Source: Planctobacterium marinum (GTDB lineage: Bacteria > Pseudomonadota > Gammaproteobacteria > Enterobacterales > Alteromonadaceae). From it: a DNA stretch of 64,000 nucleotides. Below are positions 38,120-45,752 of the stretch, in pieces (the first letter of the stretch is position 1; each line of letters begins with the position of its first letter). The notes beneath the pieces are model-generated. The model was not told where the DNA came from and ran no database searches. It saw nothing but the letters and a program-made list of their open reading frames with translations. The stretch is taken from the NCBI RefSeq assembly GCF_036322805.1, contig NZ_AP027272.1, positions 4,216,001-4,280,000 of the forward strand, in the 5' to 3' direction. Made by a program: the position numbers and the translations under genes.

Positions 38120-38125
38120 TATAGT
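38120..38125 (+). promoter_or_regulatory. Predicted -10 element of the CsrB-like RNA
   Basis: TATAGT, with a start expected near 38132. No good -35 is found at 16-18 bp spacing, which fits an activator-dependent promoter. Confidence 0.55.
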
Positions 38126-38369
38126 TAGTCCCGTCACAAGGAAACATTGGGACAGGATGTAAAGCGTCAAAGGAGGCCGCAGGGAAGGATTAGCGGTTGT
38201 AAGGATAAAGGAAAGGGAACGCAGACGGAGCTGTGTAACATAGGATTTGGTGGACCCGCAATGAAAATTGCGCCCCGACAAGAAGTTGGGATAAATGGAT
38301 TCAGGGTTATCAGGAACGACTTGAGGACAAGTCGGTGCACGGAGTGCTGAGAGGGATATTCAAAATAAG

Positions 38370-38636
38370 AGAGCGTGTTGACCTTTGTGGTACAAAATTC
38401 GTTCTAAATATAAGCGCTTTAATCGCGAAACAGTCCTACAGGCCTAGTGGTGCTAAGTCAAAGGGCTGTGACAAAGAGTAAAGCGCTTATATGACGAACC
38501 CTTCGGGCAGCGCCCGTGTTCAATTTATACTGTGTTGAATGCTTTTGATTTAGGCCCACTAGACCTTCAAGCATTCGCCGTGTCTAAATTGCACACGGAC
38601 TGCTGCGAAATTGTACAACAAAGGTCAGCACGCTCT
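38370..38636. mobile_element. MITE-like structured repeat with 26-bp inverted ends
   Basis: The left end (38370-38395, AGAGCGTGTTGACC...) and right end (38611-38636) are inverted repeats matching at 24 of 26 positions. Inside are further hairpins: an imperfect stem TAAGCGCTTTA (38401-38421 with 38479-38499), GAATGCTT/AAGCATTC (38537-38544 with 38569-38576), CCGTGT/ACACGG (38578-38598) and CGGGC-AGC-GCCCG near 38504. No transposase is encoded, so it would be non-autonomous. No clear target duplication is visible. A solo copy of the first 20 bp lies at 40721-40740. Confidence 0.65.
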
Positions 38637-38638
38637 AG

Positions 38639-38668
38639 AAGCGTCAAAGGTAACTTTGACGCTTTTTT
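38639..38668 (+). terminator. Rho-independent terminator of the CsrB-like RNA
   Basis: Stem AGCGTCAAAG (38640-38649) / CTTTGACGCT (38654-38663), GTAA loop, then six T. It is oriented on the plus strand, where no protein gene precedes it, and runs into the convergent msrA gene. Its 5' arm is repeated at 38163-38172. Confidence 0.92.
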
Positions 38669-38703
38669 GTTATTTACGGCAACGATTTCAATCTTTAGTG
38701 CGA

Positions 38704-39261
38704 TTAAGCATCATTGGCGACAACGGATTTCAAACGCGCAGCAAAAGTCTGTCGAAACTTAGCCAGTTTGGGATTAACCACCATAGCGCAATATTGGTTC
38801 TGCGGATTGTCTTTGGCATAGCCCTGGTGATATTTCTCAGCTTCCGAGTAATTACTCAGTGGTGTAACCTCTGTCACTATCTTGTCCGCCCAGACACCTT
38901 GCTCGGTCATTTTCGCAATAAACGACAGTGATTGTTGCTGCTGCTCATCATCGTGATAAAAAATCGCTGATCGGTATTGCGGACCGATATCGTTGCCTTG
39001 TCGATTGAGCTGCGTGGGATCATGTAAGGTAAAAAATACCTGTAAGATTTCTTCGAAGCTTATCTGCTCTTCATCAAATACCAGTCGAACCACTTCGGCA
39101 TGACCACTCTTGCCAGAGCACACCTGCTCGTATGTGGGATTTTTGACCTCGCCACCAGCATAACCAGACTTTGCCGAGACAATGCCTTGCAGTTGATTAA
39201 ATGCACCTTCAATACACCAGAAGCAGCCGCCTGCTAGTGTCGCCTCTTTTAATAATTTCAC
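38704..39261 (-). CDS. msrA: Peptide methionine sulfoxide reductase A
   Basis: 185 residues. The active site GCFWC has catalytic Cys13 and the adjacent aromatic, followed by GYAGG and the family segments GHAEVV and LHDPTQLNRQGNDIGPQYRS. It reduces methionine-S-sulfoxide in proteins, with thioredoxin as electron donor, in the cytoplasm. Predicted to be monocistronic and convergent with the CsrB-like RNA. Confidence 0.97.
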   Translation of the reverse strand: MKLLKEATLAGGCFWCIEGAFNQLQGIVSAKSGYAGGEVKNPTYEQVCSGKSGHAEVVRLVFDEEQISFEEILQVFFTLHDPTQLNRQGNDIGPQYRSAIFYHDDEQQQQSLSFIAKMTEQGVWADKIVTEVTPLSNYSEAEKYHQGYAKDNPQNQYCAMVVNPKLAKFRQTFAARLKSVVANDA

Positions 39262-39396
39262 TGTGGATCCATTTGTTTATTTGAACTGTATATATTGATA
39301 ACAGAAATTGGTATTAAGCAACCAAATTCAATAATTGTTAGTGTAAATGCAATTAGCATTTAGTCTTATAACCTATAACTGAGTAAAAGTTACCCT

Positions 39397-39801
39397 GTGA
39401 AACGAGAGCAATTGACCATTTTATACGACGGGCAATGCCCTTTGTGTGTGAAAGAGATGCGTCACCTGATGAAGGCCGACTCACAGCACAAAATACAACT
39501 TGCCGACATCAATGCGCCGGATTTTACAACGCGTTTTCCCGAGGTTAGCCACCAGGCAGCGATGAGTAAACTGCATGGTTACCTGGAAGATCAATCAAGC
39601 AAGACATTAGTTACAGGGCTGGATGTTACCTACCACGCATGGCGACTTGTGGGTAAAGGTTGGTTAATTGCGCCATTGAGATGGCCCGTTATAAAAGTCA
39701 TTGCCGACTATTGTTACCTGAAATTCGCCAAAAATCGCTTTACACTTTCGCGCTGGCTAACCGGACAATCCCGTTGTCAAAGCTGTAGCATTGACAGGTA
39801 A
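39397..39801 (+). CDS. DCC-family thiol-disulfide oxidoreductase-like protein (DUF393)
   Basis: 134 residues with the DUF393 signature YDGQCPLC (Cys14, Cys17) at the N-terminus and the later DVTYHAWRLVGKGWLIAPL stretch. The family is thioredoxin-fold-like, but the physiological substrate is unknown. Start is GTG at 39397 (GTGAAACGAG). C-terminal CQSC is an additional cysteine pair. It is followed 6 bp later by the short-chain dehydrogenase gene, so they are probably cotranscribed. Confidence 0.85.
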   Translation: MKREQLTILYDGQCPLCVKEMRHLMKADSQHKIQLADINAPDFTTRFPEVSHQAAMSKLHGYLEDQSSKTLVTGLDVTYHAWRLVGKGWLIAPLRWPVIKVIADYCYLKFAKNRFTLSRWLTGQSRCQSCSIDR

Positions 39802-39807
39802 GCCGTT

Positions 39808-40542
39808 TTGGAATCTCCCCTCAAGGTTAAACACGTATTGTTAATTGGCGCCTCCGGCGGCATCGCTGAAGCTTGCCTGGCACAACTAGAAAGTAGCCCT
39901 GATATTACCCAAATCACTGCTGTATCACGGCAGCCTGAACCAGCCCATCTCACTAAAACTGATTGGATTTCTCTGCCACAGCAAAATGAACAGAGTATCG
40001 CTCAGTGTTGCGCAACATTCCCCGCGCAACACTATGACCTCGTAATCAGTACCATAGGCGTATTGCACGATGAAGCCAACTCAATAACCCCGGAAAAAAA
40101 GCTAGAGGATATCGGCGAAAATGCCCTTTCTGAATACTTCCGTATCAACAGTATTTTACCGGCCTTATGGCTGAAGGGATTAGTGACTAAAATCAATCCA
40201 GAGCACAGCAATATTGTATTTTTCAGTGCCCGTGTGGGCAGTATTAGCGATAATGGCTTGGGTGGTTGGTATGGTTATAGAGCGTCAAAATCGGCGTTAA
40301 ATATGCTGCTTAAAACGGCGCAAATAGAATACCAACGACGTGCCAAAGGGTGTAATTTCATAGCCTACCATCCCGGCACTGTCGATACCAGACTGTCTGA
40401 ACCGTTTCAACGTAACGTGAAACCAGAGAAATTATTCACGCCAGAGTTCACTGTTGAACGCTTGTTTGCCATCCTAAGCTCGCCCCCGGACTCCCCTCCG
40501 CCTTGGTATCTGGACTGGCAAAACAAACCCATTCCCTGGTAA
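39808..40542 (+). CDS. Short-chain dehydrogenase/reductase (CsgA/C-factor-like)
   Basis: 244 residues. Nucleotide-binding motif GASGGIAEA (near 13-21) and catalytic YxxxK in WYGYRASKSALN are intact; the HPGTVDTRLSEPF segment matches the C-factor/CsgA-type SDR group. The substrate is unknown and the reaction is probably NAD(P)-dependent. Start is TTG at 39808, with AGGTAAG about 7 nt upstream. Cotranscribed with the DCC protein. Confidence 0.85.
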   Translation: MESPLKVKHVLLIGASGGIAEACLAQLESSPDITQITAVSRQPEPAHLTKTDWISLPQQNEQSIAQCCATFPAQHYDLVISTIGVLHDEANSITPEKKLEDIGENALSEYFRINSILPALWLKGLVTKINPEHSNIVFFSARVGSISDNGLGGWYGYRASKSALNMLLKTAQIEYQRRAKGCNFIAYHPGTVDTRLSEPFQRNVKPEKLFTPEFTVERLFAILSSPPDSPPPWYLDWQNKPIPW

Positions 40543-40822
40543 CAAACGCCTCACTCGGTGTACCGCTGATACTGTAAACAAAACTTGCTTCGCGGTTCTG
40601 AAGTTCGACATATATTTGTCATATTAAATAAGGACATTTTCCTTGAGGGCTGCTAGCATAGCGCCGTTAACAAGCAGTTTACATTGCGTACTGCGTACAA
40701 TAACAATAAACAACAAGTGTAGAGCGTGTTGACCTTTGTGCAATCACCTGAAGTGATTTTTACCTTGCCGGGGTTGAGTGGCACCAATACAACAATTACA
40801 AGAAGTCTAAGGATTCATCAGT
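40543..40822. other. Intergenic region upstream of the sodium symporter
   Basis: 280 bp with the promoter of the transporter. It contains tandem GCGTACT/GCGTACA copies (near 40686-40699) and the 20-bp solo repeat end at 40721-40740. AAGGA (40809) precedes the transporter ATG. No small gene seen. Confidence 0.4.
40721..40740 (+). repeat. Solo copy of the MITE-like element end
   Basis: Twenty bases identical to 38370-38389 (AGAGCGTGTTG...). Similarity stops exactly there, and no matching inverted end is seen nearby, so it is an isolated end or a short repeat family member. It lies about 80 bp before the transporter start. Confidence 0.7.
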
Positions 40823-42244
40823 ATGAATGCACCCCGCGAAGAGTTTGGCTCTCGATTAGGATTTATTCTGGCGGCAGCAGGTTCAGCTGTCGGTATAGGA
40901 AATATGGTGGGATTCCCCGTCGCAGCTACTAAAAATGGTGGCGCCGCGTTTCTGCTTATCTACGCTATATTCGTATTCTTTATTTGCCTCCCTGTGATGT
41001 TGGCCGAAATGGCCGCAGGTCGTCATAGCCGTAAAGACCCACTGGGTGCCTATAAAACCATTGCACCGAACGAAAAACACTGGCACATAGCCGGTTGGCT
41101 TTCCATTATCACCCCTTTCATGATTGCCGTGTTTTATATGGTGATCACGGTTTGGATCTTTGGTTATCTGTATTTCTCAGTTACCGGGAATTTAGCGCAA
41201 CTGGCTGAGCCGGACTTTTTCGATAATTTCGTCAATGCTGGCACCGTATTTACCTTTATGGCAATTGTTACCGCGATCGTTTTCCTGATCCTGTTAGGTG
41301 GGGTAAAACAAGGGATTGAAAAAGCAGCAAAAATTCTCATGCCGACACTATTTGTAATGCTAGTGGGGATGGTTATTTTTGTATTGTCGCTGGATAACGC
41401 CTTTGCTGGTGTTGAATACTACCTGGTACCGGACTTTAGCAAGATTAATGCGACCGTGGTGAGCGCAGCATTATCCCAAGCCTTTTTCTCCTTATCTTTG
41501 GGTATGGGGATCTTGATCACCTATGGCTCTTATCTGGGTAAGCGTGATGGTATTCCGGGCTCAGCGAAAATGGTAGCCTTGATGGATACCGGTGTCGCCT
41601 TTATTGCCGGTTTGATGATTTTGCCAGCAATATTCTCTTTCAACCCGAACACCAATACCGCCGAATTGAGTGATTCCTCATTGAGCATGATATTTGGATT
41701 CTTGCCAAAGATATTTCTGGCTCTGCAAACCACCATTGGTTATCTGGGTGCCAGCGTAGTCGCTTCAGTGTTCTTCTTGCTGGTATTTTTTGCCGCCATC
41801 ACCTCACTAGTTTCAATTTTAGAAGTGCCTAATGCAGCCATTATGGACGAGAGAAATCTTAGCCGTAAGTCTTCGCTCACCCTTTTGGGAGCGGCAATGG
41901 TGGTGTTCGCAGCAATCTCTGCAACCTCATTCGGCATGCTGGACTTTACCACTCACTTTGTTACCTATGCAGGAACTGAGAAGTCCTTCTTTGATCTCAT
42001 TTACGATGTCTTTTATGACACCATATTGCCACTCAACGGCTTTCTGATTTGTATCTTTGTGGTTTATCGCTGGAAAGCATCAAATCTCAACAAAGCCCTG
42101 GAAGAAGGCGAACCTGAATTCAAAAACAGCCTATTCCAGAAGTATGTGGATTTTTCCATCGGCACCTTTATTCCATTTATTCTGCTGCTGATCTTTATTA
42201 ATACCGTGGCTCTGAAATACTTTGGCGCCGGGCTGATAGGCTAA
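40823..42244 (+). CDS. Sodium-dependent transporter (neurotransmitter:sodium symporter family)
   Basis: 473 residues, about 11 or 12 membrane helices. The helix-1 Na+-binding signature is present (GFILAAAGSAVGIGNMVGFP), and KNGGAAFLLIYAIFVFFICLPVMLAEMA (abbreviated) fits the family. Bacterial members import amino acids or related compounds with sodium, in line with a marine host. The substrate is not evident. Ends just before a strong bidirectional terminator. Confidence 0.9.
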   Translation: MNAPREEFGSRLGFILAAAGSAVGIGNMVGFPVAATKNGGAAFLLIYAIFVFFICLPVMLAEMAAGRHSRKDPLGAYKTIAPNEKHWHIAGWLSIITPFMIAVFYMVITVWIFGYLYFSVTGNLAQLAEPDFFDNFVNAGTVFTFMAIVTAIVFLILLGGVKQGIEKAAKILMPTLFVMLVGMVIFVLSLDNAFAGVEYYLVPDFSKINATVVSAALSQAFFSLSLGMGILITYGSYLGKRDGIPGSAKMVALMDTGVAFIAGLMILPAIFSFNPNTNTAELSDSSLSMIFGFLPKIFLALQTTIGYLGASVVASVFFLLVFFAAITSLVSILEVPNAAIMDERNLSRKSSLTLLGAAMVVFAAISATSFGMLDFTTHFVTYAGTEKSFFDLIYDVFYDTILPLNGFLICIFVVYRWKASNLNKALEEGEPEFKNSLFQKYVDFSIGTFIPFILLLIFINTVALKYFGAGLIG

Positions 42245-42262
42245 GTTAATTTTCCCCAAACT

Positions 42263-42291
42263 AAAAAGGTCGGCAATGCCGACCTTTTTTT
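42263..42291. terminator. Bidirectional Rho-independent terminator
   Basis: Stem AAAGGTCGGC / GCCGACCTTT with a 3-nt AAT loop, A run on the left and T run on the right, between the convergent symporter and NAD-binding protein genes. Confidence 0.93.
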
Positions 42292-42305
42292 ATTCCCTGG
42301 AGTTT

Positions 42306-43124
42306 CTACTCAACCTCTTGCGGTAACATATCGAATGGGCTGGAGTATTGCAGCGTTAACTCTAGTTTCTGCAGCGTAGCGTCAGGATCGATGCACTTTC
42401 CGGTTGCCGGCTGGTCGCTGTTATCGAGGAACATTGGTGGTACTAACTCCAGTATTTCTGCCGCTTTAGTATAGTAGTTTCGCCGGGTGGGATGAGAGGT
42501 AGCGCACAGGTGGAATACCTCTCCCCAAAGCTGTTTATCCAGGACAGCAAGAATAGCCGCTACGGCGTCATCCCTATGCACCAGGTTCACCATCTTGTGG
42601 GCCGCGGTAATATCTTTTTTCCCCTCCAGGTAATACACCGGATGTCTATCTTCAGCAATTAAGCCCGCCAACCGCAAAATACTGGCTTGTTCAGGGAAGT
42701 TGTCCTTAAGAAATTGTTCAATCGCCACATGGGCTTTGGCTGAGTCACTTATTGGTTCTGGAAGCGTGTCTTCAGTAAATGTTTTGTTGGCTTCGCCGTA
42801 CACGGAGGTGGTACTGATAAACAATAATCTTTTATCAGCCTTAGCCAAACACTGCCGTAACAGCTCTTGCATCTGCTGTTCGAATCGTTGTTTTTCAAAC
42901 CCCCGCCGGCCAGCACCAATGTTGATCACAAAATGACTACACGCCTGCAATGCCTCAGGGAGTTTTGCCCCCAGCTGGTAGACAAAGGTATCCAATCCTT
43001 CAAAGGTTAACTTTTCTGCCTGCTCCCTATCTCGCTTGCTGGCTACCACCTCTATACCTTGTTTTTGTAATGCTTTACATAATGAAAAGCCTAACCATCC
43101 AGCTCCAATTACTGCGACTTTCAT
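42306..43124 (-). CDS. NAD-dependent epimerase/dehydratase-like protein (YeeZ-type)
   Basis: 272 residues. Nucleotide-binding motif VIGAGWLGFSLCKALQ at the N-terminus, then LLFISTTSVYGE (SDR-extended family) and RLAGLIAEDRHP. The sequence is closest in style to E. coli YeeZ, whose function is unknown. A sugar-nucleotide or similar substrate is possible. Starts at ATG 43124 and is divergent from the small membrane protein gene at 43239. Assigned to family only. Confidence 0.75.
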   Translation of the reverse strand: MKVAVIGAGWLGFSLCKALQKQGIEVVASKRDREQAEKLTFEGLDTFVYQLGAKLPEALQACSHFVINIGAGRRGFEKQRFEQQMQELLRQCLAKADKRLLFISTTSVYGEANKTFTEDTLPEPISDSAKAHVAIEQFLKDNFPEQASILRLAGLIAEDRHPVYYLEGKKDITAAHKMVNLVHRDDAVAAILAVLDKQLWGEVFHLCATSHPTRRNYYTKAAEILELVPPMFLDNSDQPATGKCIDPDATLQKLELTLQYSSPFDMLPQEVE

Positions 43125-43238
43125 GGGTTGTTCCTGAGAGAATAGGTTAAATTCGAAGTTTTTTGATCTGGCTCACTGCCAATATTCTGATTTTAGGGCA
43201 TAATTAGCCTAGGTGAAAAATTAAATAAGGTTTTTGAC

Positions 43239-43427
43239 ATGGGTGAGTGGATCACAGCGTTTGTTTTTGGTTTATTTTTAATGGCGTTTACACTGGGTGT
43301 GAGCAGTCTGATCATGGCGTTTTTACCTGTTAAAGAAGGTGACGCTATACGCTCTCAAGTAGAATACGGTTTCTTTGGTGTATCAGGACTGGTATTGAGC
43401 TTAGTGTTTGTTTACGCGCTTATGTAA
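43239..43427 (+). CDS. Small membrane protein (62 aa), unknown function
   Basis: 62 residues: MGEWITAFVFGLFLMAFTLG..., with one or two membrane helices (about 5-28 and 42-60) joined by a short charged loop (PVKEGDAIRSQVEYG). It has AAGG upstream of the ATG and its own strong terminator 20 nt after the stop, so it is very likely a real gene. No family recognised. Confidence 0.7.
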   Translation: MGEWITAFVFGLFLMAFTLGVSSLIMAFLPVKEGDAIRSQVEYGFFGVSGLVLSLVFVYALM

Positions 43428-43442
43428 GCATAAAAGCGAATT

Positions 43443-43472
43443 AAAAAACGGGAGCATCGGCTCCCGTTTTTT
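43443..43472. terminator. Bidirectional Rho-independent terminator
   Basis: Stem ACGGGAGC (43448-43455) / GCTCCCGT (43460-43467), loop ATCG, with A and T runs on either side. It serves the small membrane gene and the convergent DUF2892 gene. Confidence 0.93.
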
Positions 43473-43498
43473 GTATTCATTACTGCAATGGCATCTGC

Positions 43499-43711
43499 TC
43501 AATATTTCAGGTGGTAGGTATCAATACCCAAAACCTTATACAGTAAACAAACACCAGTGGCACTGCTTATAAACAGGGCAGAGCCTAACACTAAAAATAT
43601 AATACTCACTGTAGCACTGAACACACCTTCGATTGCCAGGGCTAAAAGTACACATGCAACTATCGCTCTAATTCCAGTATCCAGAACGCCAACATTATCT
43701 CTTTCTCTCAT
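43499..43711 (-). CDS. DUF2892-family small inner-membrane protein
   Basis: 70 residues with two membrane helices (about 13-32 and 33-52) and the DUF2892 ending, here ATGVCLLYKVLGIDT. The conserved GxCPLY motif has Val/Leu changes (GVCLLY). In other bacteria this domain occurs alone or fused to rhodanese (YgaP); function unknown. Short leader and compact spacing make it monocistronic. Confidence 0.75.
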   Translation of the reverse strand: MRERDNVGVLDTGIRAIVACVLLALAIEGVFSATVSIIFLVLGSALFISSATGVCLLYKVLGIDTYHLKY

Positions 43712-43869
43712 GATGTTCTCTCCGCTTATCTAATCTACGGTGCTATTATCCCCCGTTCAAATATTGTGCATTTTGATCGTGATCAAAGAATTGCCCCTTT
43801 AATTCGCCAAGGTTTAAAGCTATCTTTGATAGCATAAGGATAAATTTAAGTCGCTGGAGAAATCGAACC

Positions 43870-44271
43870 ATGGGCAATTCAAAAGGTCCCAACATTTTAG
43901 TGATTGACGACGAAGAGCTCACCCAGGAGCTTTTGCGTCACATGTTGCGGGAACTGCAATTAGGCGACATAGATATTCATTCCAGTTGCTCAAAGGCGTT
44001 ATCGCGTTTTAAAAAAGACCCGGAATACTTCGCCATGATCATCAGCGATTGGGAAGTGCCGGGTATGAGCGGACTAGAGTTTTTAAAAGAAGTCAGAGCC
44101 TTAAGTAAAGACATTCCCTTTTTGATGGTCACCGGTAATGCATCTAAGGATTATGTGATCCGTGCTGTTCAGGCGGGAGTGACTGATTTTTTAGCCAAAC
44201 CTTTTACCGCGAACAGTTTGCACAATAAAGTGCGAAAATTAGTTCCCGGTGCGCAACCAATTGTAAATTAA
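43870..44271 (+). CDS. Stand-alone receiver domain response regulator
   Basis: 133 residues, a lone receiver domain. Acidic pair D13/D14 (VIDDEEL), phosphoacceptor D60 (ISDWEVPG), T88 (MVTGNA) and K110 (LAKPF) are intact. Without an output domain it probably acts as a CheY-like messenger or phosphotransfer partner. The SDWE context resembles the regulator at 1352-1927. No kinase gene is adjacent; the nearest is the hybrid kinase at 54608-57733. Confidence 0.88.
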   Translation: MGNSKGPNILVIDDEELTQELLRHMLRELQLGDIDIHSSCSKALSRFKKDPEYFAMIISDWEVPGMSGLEFLKEVRALSKDIPFLMVTGNASKDYVIRAVQAGVTDFLAKPFTANSLHNKVRKLVPGAQPIVN

Positions 44272-44404
44272 GAAAACTGCATTATCCGCCCTTAGTTAAC
44301 CAAAACGCATAATATACAACCCAACATTCTTGGTATTCTATTACAAACCAAGGCTATAGTTGCGCCACCATTGATTACAACCATTTTGAAAGAATAATAC
44401 TCTT

Positions 44405-45547
44405 ATGCCCTACACCTTATCCGACTTTGACATCAGAACTGATCGCAGTGACACCTATTCTTTAAAATGGCAAAAGTATGAAGGCAAAGACATTTTGCCC
44501 ATGTGGGTAGCCGATACAGAATTTAAATGCGCTCAGCCTATTTTGGATGCCATTAAATCTCGCACTGATCACGGCTTACTGGGCTATCATTTGCCTGCCC
44601 GCTATGAGCCAGCCAATGAAGCTGTATGCCGTTGGTTGCAAAAGCAACACAACTGGCAAATAAAACCGGAATGGATAGTATGGACGCCCGGCGTGGTGCC
44701 CGCCTTCAACGTCGCCTGTCAAGCCTACTGCCAGCCCGGCGATAAAGTGATAGTGCAAACGCCTAATTACCCGCCGTTGTTGGCAGCGCCCGGGATCAAT
44801 AAGTTAGAACGGGTAGATATTCCCACTATCATAGAAAACGAGCGCTGGACCATTGACCTCAATGCCCTTGAAGATGCGGCAAAAGATCCCGCTTGTAAGT
44901 TATTTATCGTATGTAACCCCGGCAACCCAGCTGGCACGGTCTTTACACAACAGGAACTGACAGAAATTGCCCGGATCTGTGAACAGAACCAGCTGTTATT
45001 AATCTCCGATGAGATTCACTGTGATCTGGTGTTGGATGAAAATGCCAGACACCTGCCAGCAGGCGCAAATCCAGCCCTTGAAAATAACAGTGTAACTTTG
45101 ATGGCGGCCAGCAAAACCTTTAACGTAGCTGGCCTTGGTACGTCATTTGCCATTATTCCTGATGCAAAATTACGAGCAAGATTTAATAAAGCCATGATGG
45201 GCATCGTGCCTTGGGTAACCATACTGGGCCTGGTGGCTACCGAAACCGCCTTTACAGAGTGTGATCAATGGTACGACACCTTGCTTCAATACCTTAAAGG
45301 TAACCGTCAGTACCTGTACCAGCAAATAAACAAAATAGAAGGTCTGAATATGCTGTTGCCCCAGGCCACGTTCCTGGCCTGGATTGACGGCAGCGGACTC
45401 GGTGTCGAATTGCCACAGACCTGGGCGGAGAGTAAAGGTGTCGGTCCATCACCCGGCGCAGACTTCGCTGATCCTGACTTCTTCAGAATTAACTTTGGTT
45501 GCCCTAAAAGTATGCTGGAAGAAACCATCGCTCGTTTAAACAGATAA
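44405..45547 (+). CDS. patB: MalY/PatB-type cystathionine beta-lyase
   Basis: 380 residues, fold type I PLP enzyme. The N-terminus has FDIRTDRSDTYSLKWQKYEG and PMWVADTEF, characteristic of the MalY/PatB branch. The PLP lysine is in MAASKTFNVAGLG (near residue 236), and NPGNPAGTVF and SDEIHCDLV fit the cofactor pocket. It cleaves cystathionine or cysteine conjugates to give a thiol, pyruvate and ammonia. Symbol given by family resemblance; aminotransferase activity cannot be excluded. Confidence 0.85.
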   Translation: MPYTLSDFDIRTDRSDTYSLKWQKYEGKDILPMWVADTEFKCAQPILDAIKSRTDHGLLGYHLPARYEPANEAVCRWLQKQHNWQIKPEWIVWTPGVVPAFNVACQAYCQPGDKVIVQTPNYPPLLAAPGINKLERVDIPTIIENERWTIDLNALEDAAKDPACKLFIVCNPGNPAGTVFTQQELTEIARICEQNQLLLISDEIHCDLVLDENARHLPAGANPALENNSVTLMAASKTFNVAGLGTSFAIIPDAKLRARFNKAMMGIVPWVTILGLVATETAFTECDQWYDTLLQYLKGNRQYLYQQINKIEGLNMLLPQATFLAWIDGSGLGVELPQTWAESKGVGPSPGADFADPDFFRINFGCPKSMLEETIARLNR

Positions 45548-45654
45548 GCTTTAACAGATAACGCTTTTCTCCCCGGCTCTCCCCTACACTGAGCTTGTGG
45601 CCATGACTCACTGAAGTCTGGTCACTCGCCTGACAAAAGCTAAGTCCACAGCGA

Positions 45655-45695
45655 CTGAAAAAGCGACTAATGAAGCGAGATTTTTCAGCTTTTTA
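45655..45695 (+). terminator. Possible terminator after patB
   Basis: CTGAAAAA (45655-45662) pairs with TTTTTCAG (45681-45688) and is followed by CTTTTTAT. A/T-rich stem and an 18-nt loop make it weak. Confidence 0.3.
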
Positions 45696-45752
45696 TGACG
45701 TCCTCATTTTTTTTTGTCATAGTAATGCCAGAACTAATAATTATCAGGCACC

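Larger units (their letters stand above)
38132..38668 (+). ncRNA. csrB: CsrB/RsmZ-type CsrA-sequestering RNA, carrying an inserted element
   Basis: The stretch 38140-38356 holds 18 GGA motifs in about 217 nt, against roughly three to four expected. Several sit in hairpin loops: a perfect 7-bp stem with AGGA loop (38317-38334), GCAC-GGA-GTGC (38337-38347) and ACA-GGA-TGT (38152-38160). A GAAA-tetraloop hairpin lies at 38257-38272. A GacA box and a -10-like box are upstream, no protein frame fits, and the only plus-strand terminator is at 38640-38668. CsrB-type RNAs titrate the translational repressor CsrA. The 3' part is interrupted by a 267-bp element with inverted ends (38370-38636); without it the RNA would be about 270 nt. 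Exact ends are inferred. Confidence 0.75.

Noticed and set aside
38532-38931. Plus-strand frames overlapping the structured element and msrA
   Set aside because: They run through hairpins and the opposite strand of msrA and show no protein-like composition.
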